Shown here in pieces: positions 35,096 to 49,332 of a stretch of DNA of 64,000 nt. Made by a program: the position numbers and the translations under genes. Source of the stretch: Epiperipatus broadwayi (lineage: Eukaryota > Onychophora > Udeonychophora > Euonychophora > Peripatidae); assembly GCA_028023455.1 (NCBI GenBank), contig JAQFVV010006853.1, positions 186,001 to 250,000 on the forward strand. Reading direction: 5' to 3'. The stretch's first letter is position 1. Each line of letters opens with the position of its first letter. The notes beneath the pieces are model-generated. The model searched no databases and was not told the origin of the DNA. It saw only the letters and a list, made by a program, of their open reading frames with translations.

Positions 35096-37540
35096 TATTA
35101 TACTTCTTGAAAAAGATATGTCATATTCTTAGCTACTTATGTTTATTTAGTGTTTATGACAATTATATTCTCTCCATCAGTACTTTAATAGTTAAATATA
35201 TTCCATTTTATTGAAATTTGGAAAGGGTTATATATCACTATTTTTTATATCCATGAACTCTAAACATACCTAAACATATATAGAATTATTGCTTTATATA
35301 ATGAGATGAATAAAGAAATGATTTCCTAATGATTGTTATAAATCAACTCAAGTTGATATGAATATAACATATCAATGTCAAAAGCATGTTCAGTATGAAT
35401 AAAATTAAATTAAGGTTTAAATTATATAAAATATTAGATTTCCTGCTGAAATGTATATAACATTTAAATAATTAGTATTTGTATATATTTCTAACAAGTT
35501 TTATATTTATGTAGTAAAACTTTCATTTAGTTTAGCATTGTGTTGTTATTTAACAGAAAATACATTTTAAAAAAATTACTCAGGAAGATTTATTTGACAC
35601 CAGAAGTTATAGGTTTGAACATCAATATAGAATAGCTTACTCTTTAGTTCATCATTCTGCTAGTGGCATAAACACATAAAACTAAGCTAAATTATTTAGT
35701 TGTTATGCATAAGGATGTTACTTAATCATGTTATTTATTTATAAAATATTATAATCTGTAGAGATTTCAACCAGAATATCAATTTGCTATTGAGTTTTTG
35801 AATTTTTCACATAGAACACAGACAGTTAAATTTTATTTATGAAGCAGATGAGCATAATGACCATAAGATTGACCTAAAAGCACTAATGAAATTTTAGTAA
35901 TGTCTCAGAAAATCAAATTCAGCTGTTTTTGTTGCTGAATTATAAGAAATAAAATGTTATTAGATAGTAAATAAAATCAAGTCACACATCACATGACAAC
36001 TTGATAACATTGTATTACAAAATAAAATAATGAGCATGCTAATAGCTTTAAACAAACTCTATTTTGGGGACAGGGATAATTTTAGATAAATTTTAAATGC
36101 CTTCTCTGGGGGCATTTATCAATAAAGCTTGTTTAGAGCAATTAGCACAATCATTGTTTTAATTTTCTTATAATATCATCATAAGTCTATACTTATAATG
36201 ATTTGATTGTTTGAAGAGATTCTTGGTTGAACATAAAAAAAAAACTATTTCTTGACTTCTTTGGAACTTTTATTATACATTTTAAGATAAACTATAAACC
36301 AATACTATAAGTATATTACTCTTTTCTTCATGCAGCTGCATTGTGCATAGGATTGGTACATCAAAATTCTTTTCTTTAACTCAGCTTATAATGGAATGTT
36401 TACTTTTAAGCTTAGAATAATTAAATATCATTTGCAGACATGGACATAAAATGGCTTTCTGTTAGCAATCCTAAATTCTTTTAAAACTATTACAGATAAA
36501 ACTTAAAAAATCATTAATATAGATAAAATAGTCTTAAATTTGAATTCAGGTCATATAGTTTATAAATTTACTAAGCATTGCAATACAAGGCCCTTATTTT
36601 TATACTTATACATGCAGCATTTCCTTAATTTATTATTGTGGACATTTGACTAAATCTTTAGAAATATTCATTCTTTCAATGAAGGGAAACAGTAGGTATG
36701 AAGTGGTTTCAGGTAATCCTTCCTTCCACTTTAGTGTATAATTTCAATATAGTTAATCTTTTTTACCCTGTGAGCATCTTTATCAATGATAGTTTTATTT
36801 ATCATCATTTTAATAAACTGAATATTTTTTATTTTTTATGTTACAACATTATTAATTCATGCTATATATATATAATTTTGTAAATTGTGTTTTCGCTGAG
36901 CTTTTGCTTTGAAAAAGTATATTCCTGACAAAAAAAAAAAACAATTGAAAGTAAAGAAATAAAAAAATGTTTTGGGACATTTTATTTTCTCAGAATTTCT
37001 ATTGGTCTTAATGCATTTTTTTAAAATAAAAGTTTGATCAATCTTATGTTATTTAATGAAACATTTATTTTCTTTATATATATAAATAAAGATTATGTGA
37101 CCTTTCTGAAATATCTGAAATAATTTTTTTGAAGTTATATAACAAATATCTGAAAATAAATCAAACATTAAATTCTATATTTAAATAAATCAAAGAATAA
37201 TATTTGTCTTAGATAAAGAATGGATTTTTTTTTAAAAAAAAACAACAAAATATTTTCTTTTTTATAATCATACAAAAATGCAAGGGTCTCTGTTCATAAT
37301 TATTTGTTTTAATTTAAAAAAACGAGTAATAGGAACTTTTTTTTTTTTACAAATAAAGTTAATAAAATTTAATAGGAGTACAGTCGAGTAAAAACTGCTT
37401 TCCCACTTTTATAAATTCAATTCATATAGAATATAATTAATCTTGATGGTATCAAAGTGTGAATGCAAAAAATAGAATACATGCAAATGAAATTGTAATA
37501 CTTTGATATTGATAAATTCTAAACAAATGATGAATGCATG
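35096..37540. other. AT-rich intergenic DNA, nothing recognised
   Basis: No motif-bearing frame, RNA gene or repeat shared with the rest of the window was found in this 2.4 kb. Confidence 0.45.
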
Positions 37541-37547
37541 AATAAAA

Positions 37548-37615
37548 GATATTATGGATTAACTGACGAGTGCTGGTTGAATATTTTGGGAATTATTTAT
37601 CTTTAATTTTAAAAT
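37548..37615 (+). repeat. Relic of the hammerhead-bearing repeat
   Basis: CTGACGA (37563-37569) plus GTGCTGGTT and, after a deletion that removes GAAA, TTGGGAATTATTTATCTTT. The ribozyme core is incomplete. Confidence 0.6.
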
Positions 37616-37881
37616 TGTATATCTTTATTTATATGTTTCTAGAATGTGCTATGTAGTGGTTATTTTAAGTATATTTTTAAGAAAGATATGAGAGATAAAA
37701 ATAGATTAATTCACTTGCTTATGCTTAATTTATAAACAATATTTTAACCATTTTCTGGGTTCACTATTTATAACTGTTAGAATTAATATGATAACCTCTG
37801 TCCTAATTTATAATTCTCAGCAATCATTAATATATTTATCTGAAGTGAATTGTGACAAAGTAGTGGTTTATATATATTTAT

Positions 37882-38012
37882 ATAAGGATTTCCATTCTTG
37901 CTATTAAAAGGTGTGAAGGTTGCTTTGACAGCAGTTAGAAATTTTGGTTGCTATATTTACTGTGAATGTTTAGGTGTTTACTGGTTGGAAACTAATTATA
38001 TATATATATATA
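37882..38012 (+). repeat. Repeat family S (second near-identical copy)
   Basis: Nearly identical to 24105-24235, including the (AT)n terminus, and so a comparatively young pair. Confidence 0.75.
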
Positions 38013-38059
38013 TTAAAAGCATAAAGCTAAACTAGTCAATAAATAATTAAAATTAACCA

Positions 38060-38672
38060 AATTCATAACTCAACCAGACTAGCCAAGAAAATAAACTCTG
38101 AACACTACCAATAGTTTCACTGCTACAAGCAGACTTATCAAATGTAAAGAACTACAAAATAAAAACACATTAAAAATAAGAATTATCTGTAATCCACATT
38201 TTCACTTACTTCTCCTACATCCTTAATATTAAAAGAATTTTAAATAAGTTAATCGCTTTAGAATCATAAATTTTGTTAATAATAAAAGTTCTTTAATTCT
38301 TCTTTTAGCTTCATCAAAATTAATAGTATCTCCTGTATCTTTTTCATGGATATACAAAGCAGAAGTAAGATACTGGCCACACTATTAATTTTGATGAACT
38401 AAGGTTGTCTTATGTGAGAGAAATGAAATAAAAGAATTAACCAACCTTTATTATTAAAAATTTATGATTCTGAAGCAATTAACTAATTTAAAAGTTATTT
38501 TAATAGTAAGGGTTTATGAGAAGTAAGTAAAATTGTGACTAATGTTTAGTTTAAATATATTGTTATTTTGTAGTTCTTTATACTTGAGAAGTCAATTCCT
38601 AGCAGTGAAACCATTGGTAGTTTTGTAGAGTTTATTTTCTTGAATAGTCTAGTTGAGTTGTGAATATGGGAT
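38060..38672. repeat. Head-to-head pair of Penelope-like 3' fragments
   Basis: The left arm (about 38060-38385) and right arm (38386-38672) are complementary. Shared blocks include ACTACCAATRGTTTCACTGC, GAACTACAAAATAA and CATCAAAATTAATAGT. The minus strand of the left arm encodes SALYIHEKDTGDTINFDEAK then RRIKELLLL, a PLE endonuclease middle segment. The right arm repeats H-T-I-N-F-D-E on the plus strand with stops. The 3' ends lie outward and the join is at about 38386. Confidence 0.7.
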
Positions 38673-40140
38673 AATTTTGATGAATTGGAATTTGTTTGAT
38701 TTTGCAAAGAAAATTCATAATATTAATATTAATAATAATGATAGTATTTGTACATTTGATATATGTGAGATGTATGGTTTAATATATAGATTAAAATCTA
38801 TAAAAATTATACTAAATGCTTTGATGTTAAAAAAAGTTAATGTTAAGAAAGTAAAATTTGTAAATGATGTATTATATTTTATTGATAAAAATATATATGC
38901 TATGTTTAATGAAAATTATTATAAAATAGATAATGGATGGCCTACGGGACTTCCTGTAGTTTCACAAATATGTAGTTTTGTAGTATCAAGATATAAAGAT
39001 ATAATTCTTAATAATAATATATATTACCAGGGTATTAAAATTTATTACAGGTATGTTGATGATGTTTTTGTTTGTGGAAGTTTAGATATCATAAATGTGT
39101 TATTCAATGAATTAAATAGTTTAGAAGGTTTAAAATGGAGTAAATCTTTTGAAGAAAAAATGTCAATTCAGTATTTAGATATTAAAGTTACTCTTAAAAA
39201 AAATAAATTAGATTATTGTATGGTAATAAAAGATATTGAAAAAAGAGGATATATTCCTTGGTATTCAAATGTGCCAATAGTACATAAATTATCCGGTTTA
39301 AAATCATTTTTATTTAGGAATAATAAATTATGTAAATATAGTTCTGATAAAATAAGTAACATAAATGTATTTACTATGGATTTGTTAAATGTTGGATATG
39401 ATCATAAATTAATATAAAATATTGTTACTAAGTTTAATAACTGAAACACAGGCTTATTATATATCTGTGTCTATATATGTAATATAGAGTATATGAGCAC
39501 AGACTTTCAGATGACCCATCTCTCTCCACTCTATCTAATAACACTGATACACTCAAGCACATATATGCTGAAAAGATAAATAATAATAAAAATATTTTAA
39601 GTGCTATAGATGTTGATAACATAAAATCTACTTGGATATCAATACCATTTATTTGTAATGAACAAGTGAAATTTATAAAACAGATATATAAAAATATATG
39701 TTGAGTTGCATTTTATACTACTCCTAATTTAAATAGATTAATAAATAATTCAAAAAATAGATGTAGTATTTTAAATCAAAGTTGTGCAATATATAAATGG
39801 ATATGTGTTTGTGGAAAGGCATATATTGGTGAATCTTGATGTACATTAAAGAAAAGATCAAAGGAGCATTTGTTATTATATAAAAAAGTACAAAAATCAT
39901 GACAAGAGAATGTTAGAAATGATGATGTATCACCATCAGTATTTTTTGATCATAATGTAACATGCAATTATGGTTTTGATTTTGATTTTAATAAATTTAA
40001 GATTTTGTGTATTGAAAAAAATAATAATAAACGCAAAATTAAAGAAGCTATGTTAATAAAAAGTGAAAAGCAACATTTGATAAATAGACAGGCCGCCAAT
40101 ATAAAAATTAATGTATTGTGGGAAAATTGATGTATGACAT
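38653..40140 (+). pseudogene. Penelope-like element 7: RT + GIY-YIG endonuclease, interrupted
   Basis: An open RT segment runs from 38653 to 39417 with FDFAKKIHNI, SICTFDICEMYGLIYRL, a motif-B region GWPTGLPVVSQIC, catalytic YRYVDDVFV (39049-39075) and IQYLDIKVT. It is followed by a minus-strand hammerhead repeat (about 39425-39600). The endonuclease then resumes: FYTTPNLNRLINNSKNRCS, CAIYKWICVCGKAYIGES, a stop (TGA, 39838-39840, where the sister copy has Arg), CTLKKRSKEH, and RKIKEAMLIKSEKQHLINRQ, ending at about 40129. It is 5' truncated. The motif-B wording differs from the usual PLE GxxMGSPLS and matches element 2, defining a second family here. Confidence 0.82.
39425..39600 (-). mobile_element. 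Hammerhead-bearing repeat, copy D, inserted in PLE 7
   Basis: The minus strand shows AGCACTTAAAATATTTTTAT (decayed core), ATTATTTATCTTTTCAGC, GTGTATCAGTGTTATTAGAT (A-box-like) and TGAAAGTCTGTGCTCA. It separates the RT and endonuclease parts of the surrounding element. I infer insertion after the PLE landed. Confidence 0.6.
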
Positions 40141-40350
40141 ATTACTTTTTGTTTACATTTGTAACAGTTTTTTCTAATACAATTTGAATCTAGTTGATAA
40201 CGACTACATAGATAGTTGAAAGTACTTCTATTAAATTGTGGTATATATTTGTTTTTAAAATATTGTTTTACTGTATTAATTATTGTATTGTTTTGAATAA
40301 TTATATATATTTTATTATAAAATGGAATACAGACATTGATTAATAATTTA
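40141..40350 (+). other. 3' UTR of Penelope-like element 7
   Basis: Closely matches the outer parts of the 58.1-58.9 kb hairpin (blocks CTACATAGATAGTTGAAA, GTATTGTTTTGAATAATTAT, ACAGACATTGATTAATAATT). The shared 3' terminus ACATTGATTAATAATTTA is followed by (TA)n here and by (CA)n there. Confidence 0.75.
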
Positions 40351-40363
40351 TATATATATATAT

Positions 40364-42262
40364 TGAGCCGGATTGATTTCCGATTCATTGGTTTTATTAC
40401 TAAAATTAATAAAGGAAGAACAGCTTCATTTTCATTAAATGTCTAATGCTAAAATTTTTATTATTATTTAAAACACATACACATTTATATTTAAAGTAGA
40501 TCATTTAATGTTTATAAAATTGATTTTAAAATAGTTTACTTTCACCACCTGTTTTAATCAATTTGATTAAAAACAGAAAAGCTTGCTAATTATATATTCC
40601 TGTTGCTTTTATTTTAGTCATATTTTTACAGTTAATTCTAAAAAAAAAAGTGGAGATTTAGTTTTGTATTTGTCATTTTTGTTTCAATTATCCCTGGTTG
40701 GAAGTCTTAAATTAGATTGAGTGGGAAATTAATGTTTGCCCTGCCTGGAATATAGAATGGACACTAATGAAAGTTTTGCACGGGAAATGTAGCAAGGCAA
40801 GGATAGCCTGCCAATTTTTGGAGAGAGAAGAGATTCATTATTAGATACACACTTGGATTATGGCAGGCAAAGAGATACCATTGGGAGTAGCTGTTCGGAC
40901 ATTTAATTCCTACTAAAAACTTAAATAATTATTGACAAACTTCGTTGGTGTGCAAGATGTCAAAATCCACCAATGTGAGTTTTGCCATCATTAGAATGTC
41001 TTGCTAATTTAAACAAAGGACGGACCCATGACTACCAACTCTCCTTCAGTCATGCCATGAGCCTCTAAAATAAACACTGCCTCTACCTTGCCACTGTCAA
41101 AGGACCTGAAAGATGAACTATTATTAAAAGTGTGCACTCATCACTAAATCCCTAGGACTCTGCCTTACCGTAAGCTAAACTTTTTCCTATTCTAGCCGGG
41201 GTAAATAAAGTGCATTTAATTAAATCTCCACTCAATCTAATGATAAATATGTTTTAAAATGGTATTAATTTTTTTTTATTATTTATTATCTGTATGTACT
41301 CTTTTCTAGTATTTAAAGTGTGTCTTGGAATCTTAGTTTTAAGATTCCAAGTTTGTTTGCAATTTTCGTTTATCAGAGGGTGCATTAGAAGATTGTATTT
41401 TATATGTTTAATATATACCTGATTATTTCGTTAACTATTACAAAACACATTGGCAGTTTTTGTAGTCTTTATTTATTCACCTACCCTTAGTTGTAAAATA
41501 AGGAATCTTTAAGTATGTTTCGTTTGCACTTTTTGTGCAAACAACAAAATCTTTTTGCTGGCTATTTGTTAAGTTATTTCTTCGGGTTGTCTGAAAGTAG
41601 TCATTTCTTTCTGGATTACATAAGATCTAATCAAATATCTTTTGCTGTCTTGTAAGTGAGATCAACCACGTTTACTTTGAATGTAGTATTATGTGCAGCA
41701 GTCCTGTGGTGTTTTAACAACAGTAATTAGAATATTACTGCTCGGACGTTCGTGCTGGTTACATTGATTTTCGGTGGGACAGTAACTGTTTTATTATCCC
41801 TAATTCAGGAAGCTAAAGTTGTTGTTTGTTTTGTAATTTTGCAACTGGCCATCAAGAAGATATTTTCCTAACCATTTCTTTTATTTTAATTGAGATAATT
41901 TTGCTGCCAAAATGTTTTATGCCTTCATGTTTGTCGTACTCTTGTGCACTCTCTGGTATATATGCGTATGTTAACATAGATCACTTTTATATTCATGGCT
42001 AGATGTCTTCACTCTATTGCACCACTTTTAATAAAATTAATAAATTGTTTAAACTTACTTTGACTGACATTTGTCTTTGTGCTTTGATTTCTCAACTGTC
42101 TAAATAATATTTAAGATATCTTATTCCTCCCTGAGTGTAATTCGGTGCCTTTTGATTTGCATATCCTGTCCACCCTAAAATAAATGTGTAGTTTCTAGTT
42201 TCAGACTAGTGGCGCCCCCAGGGTCAGTATATGCATATCTCAAAGATCTTTCTTCTGTTACA
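40364..42262 (+). repeat. 5' LTR
   Basis: 1,899 bp, TG...CA ended. Colinear with 44365-46265 throughout, for example GGAATCTTAGTTTTAAGATT and CAGTCCTGTGG. No coding content is recognised. Confidence 0.88.
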
Positions 42263-42748
42263 TATATAGTAATTTTTGGCGCATCATCGTGGAGCTTCCG
42301 AGTTTTCAAACCCATGTGATATTTTGTTTAGATGGTTGAGAAAGATTTCAGGTGAATGTGGCAAGATCTAGTCAGTAGAGGTTCGATTTTTGTTATCATT
42401 GCATGTATTGTTGGAGCAGTTTGGTAGAACGGGGTTTCGCCTTTTTCATATGACATAAATAAATAAACAATAAATAGCATATTTTCAAAAAAAGTCTGTC
42501 GGAGTTAATTTTTTTTTGAAGAGTTAAATATATATATAGTTCATCTTTTTCATATGACATAAATAATAAATATAGTTTTTTGTTGTTGTTGTTTAAATAG
42601 AAGAAAAATAGTTTGGAGTAAAATTTTCGAAGTTAAAAGTAGTAAAAATAGTTCGTTGTTTTCTTGCATTTAAATAAAGTGTTTTATTTGCTTTGAGATT
42701 TTTTGTTTAAAAAAAAAAGTTAGTATAGCAAGTTAGCTTTGTGTAAAA

Positions 42749-44137
42749 ATGGAAGGTAAAGAAGAAGGCGACAAGGTGGCAGGTTTGGAAGAGAGCCCTG
42801 TTTTATTTAAATACCCCCAGATAGTAGAAAAAGAAGAAAGCGAGACACAGATGATGATAAAGTTGATAATAGAAATAAAACAAAGTCAGCAAGCTGAGAT
42901 AAAAAAAATACGACAAGAGTTGCTAGAAATGAAACAAGGTCAGCAAGCTGAGATGAAAGAAATATGACAAGAGTTGCTGGAAATAAAACAAAATATAGCA
43001 AAACAAAATATAGAAATAAAACAGAGTCAACAAACAATACTGCAGGAGTTGAGACAGGAAATATTGAAGAAAGTTGACAAAAATCAAGCAGCTATAGAAG
43101 CCATAGAGAAAGATCAAAATAAGGAGGTTCAGGAAGTTGAAATTTTAAAGGAAGAGATGAAAGAAGTAAAAGATGAGGTACAGCAAGGTAGTGTTAGGAC
43201 AGTTGGTTTGAAATAAACATGGTGCAGGTTGAAGGGATGTGTGAAGAATGGATAGACATACATAAAACAACACAAGTAGAATTGGAGATGTTAAAGGAAG
43301 GAAATGCAGAAAGAAATAGATCTGAGGATTGATGGTGCTGTCAGGAAATTAGAAAATATGTTTGAAGGCATAGAGGAAAGTAAGGATAATTTGAAAACAG
43401 AAGTACAACAAACTTGTATTGATATGATAAAAGGACTCGAATATAGGCTAGCTGGGATAGAGAATAAACCTAGGATGTTCTATACTGAAGACAAACAGTA
43501 TGAAACAGAAAATGAATATGGGGAGTCAAGAAGTAAAAGACAGGAAGGGCCCTCCAGTAGATTCTTGGAAAAACAATTCCTAATAAAAACATTCAAGGCT
43601 GAGGTATGAAAAATCCCATTAAATCATTTAGGAAGTTTGGCTAATATGTTTCATGTCCAAGACTGGCCGGAAAGGAATAAAGTTACAGTAGCCAGTTACT
43701 ACCCTCATGAAACAGCCTCTGACAGGTGGCACACTTTATTCACAAAACCAAGAACATTTGAGGCATATAGGCACACCATTTTAAGAACATTTTGGAGTGA
43801 AGCCAGACAAGATGGGATACTCTATAAAATATCCCATGAGAGATATTCCAGCATGCGCAGTGAAACATACACACAATTTTTTTATAGACAAGTAGCGAAA
43901 CTCAAGGCATTAACAGCCTTTCTGTTGTCAGACGATCAAGTCACGAGGACTATCCGACATAATATGCCACCAGACATACAACAAATGATGTTGAGTAATA
44001 ATGGGTGGTCTATAGAAGAAATGGCAGAATTTTTAACGGCTGCAGATTTTGGCAATGTATCAAGAGAACCTGTAGACAGGTTCAGGAGAGTAGATCGTCC
44101 TGACCAAACTCTCCCTAAGAAGCAACCACCTGACTGA
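42749..44137 (+). pseudogene. gag-like protein with coiled coil, no pol
   Basis: From ATG 42749, the N-terminal third is a long Glu/Lys/Gln-rich coiled coil with internal repeats (IEIKQSQQAEIKKIRQELLE recurring three times). After about residue 290 comes a capsid-like gag domain: NMFHVQDWPERNKVTVASYY, SDRWHTLFTKPRTFEAYRHT, YTQFFYRQVAKLKAL and GWSIEEMAEFL, ending at 44137. No CCHC zinc knuckle is seen. Breaks: TGA at 42965-42967 and 43607-43609 in an otherwise continuous frame (the first is CGA in a sister repeat unit), and a pair of compensating frameshifts around 43210 and 43310, between which an alternative frame from 43219 is open. Gag would package the element RNA, while replication enzymes must come from elsewhere. 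Confidence 0.75.
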
Positions 44138-44364
44138 GCGTAAGTGATATTGATCGGACGTACTGTTTAAAAAAGAAAAAAAAAGATTTGGTTAAGGATT
44201 TATGAGAACGGATAAATGTTGGAAATGAAATAGTTTGTTTTTCATGAGTGTGAGGCAAATTTCAGCTGAATTTCTAGGGGTAGTTTTTAAAATGTTTATA
44301 GTTTAATAAAAAAGGGGAAAAAAGTTGCAGGAATGTTTTTTTTTTGATCACGTGTTGAGGCAGT

Positions 44365-46265
44365 TGAGCCGGATTGATTTCCAATTCAATGGTTTTATTA
44401 CTAAAATTAATAAAGGAAGAACAGCTTCATTTTCATTAAATGTCTAATGCTAAAATTTTTAATATTATTTAAAACACATACACATTTATATTTAAAGTAG
44501 ATCATTTAATGTTTATAAAATTGATTTTAAAATAGTTTACTTTCACCACCTGTTTTAATCAATTTGATTAAAAACAGACAAGCTTGCTAATTATATATTC
44601 CTGTTGCTTTTATTTTAGTCATATTTTTAAAGTTAATTTTAAAAAAAAGCGGAGATTTAGTTTTGTATTTGTCATTTTTGTTTCAATTATCCCTGGTTGG
44701 AAGTCTTAAATTAGATTGAGTGGGAAATTAATATTTGCCCTACCTGGAATATAGAATGGACACTAATGAAAGTTTTGCATGGGAAATGTAGCAAGGCAAG
44801 GATAGCCCGCCAATTTTTGGAGAGAGAAGAGATTCATTATTAGATACACACTTGGATTATGGCAGGCAAAGAGATACCATTGTGAGTAGCTGTTTGAATG
44901 TTTAATTCCTACTAAAAACTTAAATAATTATTGACAAACTTCATTGGTTTGCAAGATGTCAAAATGCACCGCTGTGAGTTTTGCCATTATTAGAATGTCT
45001 TGCTAATTTAAACAAAGGATGGACCCACGCCTACCAGCCCTCCTTCAATCATGCCATGAGCCTCTAAAATAAACACTGCTTCTACCTTGCCACTGTCAAA
45101 GGACCTGAAAGATTAACTATTATCAAAAGTGCGCACTCGTCACTAAATCACTAGGACTCTGCCTTACCGTAAGCTAAACTTTTTCCTATTCTAGCCAAGG
45201 TAAATAAATTGCATTTAATTAAATCTCCATGCAATCTAATGATAAATATGTTTTAAAATGTTATTAATTGTTTTTTTTTATTGTTTATTATCTGTATGTA
45301 CTTTTTTCTAGTATTTAAAGTGTGTCTTGGAATCTTAGTTTTAAGATTCCAAGTTTGTTTGCAATTTTCGTTTATCAGAGGGTGCATTAGGAGATTGTAT
45401 TTTATATGTTTAATATATACCTGATTATTTCGTTAACTATTAGAAAACGCATTGGCAGTTTTCGTAGTCTTTATTTATTCACCTACCCTTAGTTGTAAAA
45501 TAAGGAATCTTTAAGTATGTTTCGTTTGTGCTTTTTGTGCAAACAACAAAATCTTTTTGCTGGCTATTTGTTAAGTTATTTCTTCGGGTTGTCTGAAAGT
45601 AGTCATTTCTTTCTGGATTATGTAAGATCGTAATCAAATATCATTTGCTGTCTTGTAAGTGAGATCAACCATGTTTACTTTGAATGTAGTATTATGTGAA
45701 GCAGTCCTGTGGCATTTTAATGACAGTAATTAGAATATTACTGCTCGGACGTTCATGCTGGTTACGTTGATTTTCGGTGGGACAGTAACTGTTTTATTAT
45801 ACCTGATTCAGGAAGCTAATGTTGTTGTTTGTTTTGTAATTTTGCAACTGGCCAGCAGGAAGATATTTTCCTAACCATTTCTTTTATTTTAAGTGAGATA
45901 ATTTTGCTGCCAAAATGTTTTATGCCTTCATGTTTGTTGTATTCTTGTGCACTCTCTGGTAAATATGTGTATGTTAACATAGGTCACTTTTATAATCATG
46001 GCTGGATGTCTTCACTCTATTGCACCACTTTTAATAAAAATAATAAATTGTTTAAACTTACTTTGGCTGTTGTTTGTCTTTGTGCTTTGATTTCTTAACT
46101 GTTTAAATAATTTTTAAGATATCTTGTTCCTCCCTGAGTGTAATTCAGTGCCTTTTGATCCGCATATCTTGTCCACCCTAAAATAAATGTCTAGTTTCTA
46201 TTTTCGGACTAGTGGTGCCCCCGGGGTCAGTATATGTGAATCTCAAAGATCTTTCTCCCGTTACA
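44365..46265 (+). repeat. 3' LTR
   Basis: 1,901 bp, colinear with the 5' LTR, followed by (AT)n-rich flank. Confidence 0.88.
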
Positions 46266-46513
46266 ATATATATATTCATATATATATATATATATTGTAC
46301 CAGGGTACATCATGACTGAATGTGTAGTATTCTTTAAGAGTACAAATATTTAGTAAATTTCATTTTAAAAATAAAAATGGGGAAATTAAAGTAAAATAAA
46401 AGTTTTAAAAGTTGAAGAAAAGGAAAATTAAAAAAAAAAAATCAGGAGGGTAAGATTTTAGAAAAAAAAAAGGGTGAAATGAAAAATGATTTAATACTAC
46501 TTTTGATTAATTC

Positions 46514-48224
<1,711 letters not shown>

Positions 48225-48225
<1 letters not shown>

Positions 48226-48345
48226 TTTCAATATATAAGATTTTGATTTGTGTCAACTGATGAGTGATAATTTGTGATAATTTAACATGAAACATTTTTG
48301 GGGATTCCTTATCTTTAACACATGGCCTTGTATGTTTTAAGAATA
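48225..48345 (+). repeat. Relic of the hammerhead-bearing repeat
   Basis: CTGATGA (48257-48263) and GAAA (48289-48292) survive, with TGTCAA before and TTGGGGATTCCTTATCTTT after. Stem II is lengthened and disordered. Confidence 0.5.
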
Positions 48346-48735
48346 TGTTCTGAAGTGAATATGTTAAATAAAACTAAAAATATATATACATATTTTTTTC
48401 TTTGTTTACTTATAAATCTTTATTCAATTTTTTAACAAATAATCATTAATAATTATTAATCAATTTGTTTTTCATTTGGATTTTAGATTAAAATAGTTCA
48501 TTAATTTTTTAAAAAAATATCATTAATAAAACTAAGAAATTAAAAAAAATATTAACATTTTTGTATAATCATTTAGTTAGCTATTAAATTAAATTTTACA
48601 TTGATTATAATATTCAAGCTAAAATAAAAACACACACTATAAATACTAACTGATAATCTATCAATAAAAATACAAAATTATTTAATAAGTTTTTGTAGAG
48701 TTTTAATTCTATTTTATTGAGCACACAGGAAGTAT

Positions 48736-48886
48736 ATGTAAATACTTAAAACAGGCTTTAACCTGTAACAAATACACCTTAAAATTTCTGATAGGTCTTT
48801 CTATCAGCTAAAAAATATTGCTAGACTATTAGAAATTTTAAGGCACATTTGTTACTGGTTAAAACCTATTTTAAGTATTTAATAAG
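48736..48886. repeat. 150-bp imperfect palindrome
   Basis: AAATACTTAAAACAGGCTTT (48739) pairs with AAACCTATTTTAAGTATTTA (48862-48881). Inner arms TTAAAATTTCTGATAG and CTATTAGAAATTTTAA flank a central stem-loop. Possibly a MITE, but no target duplication was established. Confidence 0.7.
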
Positions 48887-48889
48887 TTA

Positions 48890-49332
48890 AACCACTAAAC
48901 ATCACATGATCACCATCTCTTATACTAGCACATAATTGTTATTAAACAAGACTAAACTCCAATACAGTAGTGCCATCCTGTGTCAACCAGAGTAATCAAT
49001 GGATGCCAGAAGACTTGTGCATAAAATCCCTATCTAGTGCCTACTCATCCAATATCCCCAGAACTAGTTTCTGGCTTATGGCCTTCATCAATGAGGAGCC
49101 TTGGATCTGAGAGCACTGCACCTAGATCTTAGGGTCTAATGCAACTCTCCAGAAGCCACCTTTTATCTCTACTTAACTACAAAACTATGAGAATGAAATT
49201 GAAAACACAATATTTTCAATCTAAGCTCAATAGCTTATATAGTCATATGGGTCAGAACTCAGTTCAGCACCTAAACATTTTGGTGTCTTTGACTTTTTAA
49301 CAACCATAGCCATCACTTATTAGGCAGGATTG
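48890..49332 (-). repeat. Repeat family T, unit 1
   Basis: A roughly 430-bp unit beginning AAACATCACATGATCACCAT and ending AACCATAGCCATCACTTA, directly repeated as unit 2. It contains AGTAGTGCCATCC, ATGGATGCCAGAAG, GTGCCTACTCAT and GCCTTGGATCTGA. Strand is arbitrary. No coding frame. Confidence 0.75.

Larger units (their letters stand above)
40364..46265 (+). mobile_element. Non-autonomous LTR retrotransposon with gag-like gene only
   Basis: Two direct repeats of about 1.9 kb, each starting TGAGCCGG and ending GTTACA, flank a 2.1-kb interior. The interior holds a gag-like reading frame and no protease, RT, RNase H or integrase. A candidate primer-binding site starting TGGCGCATC is at 42277, 14 bp after the 5' LTR. 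A polypurine tract (44308-44324) lies about 40 bp before the 3' LTR. The element is inserted in the (TA)n just behind PLE 7, so the target duplication cannot be read clearly. Orientation follows gag. The LTRs differ at scattered positions, so this is not a very recent insertion. Confidence 0.85.

Noticed and set aside
45829-46098. 89-codon frame in the 3' LTR
   Set aside because: The matching 5' LTR region does not keep the frame, and there is no domain. Expected by chance.
40364-46265. Endogenous retrovirus with env
   Set aside because: No pol or envelope-like frame exists between the LTRs. It is a gag-only retrotransposon.
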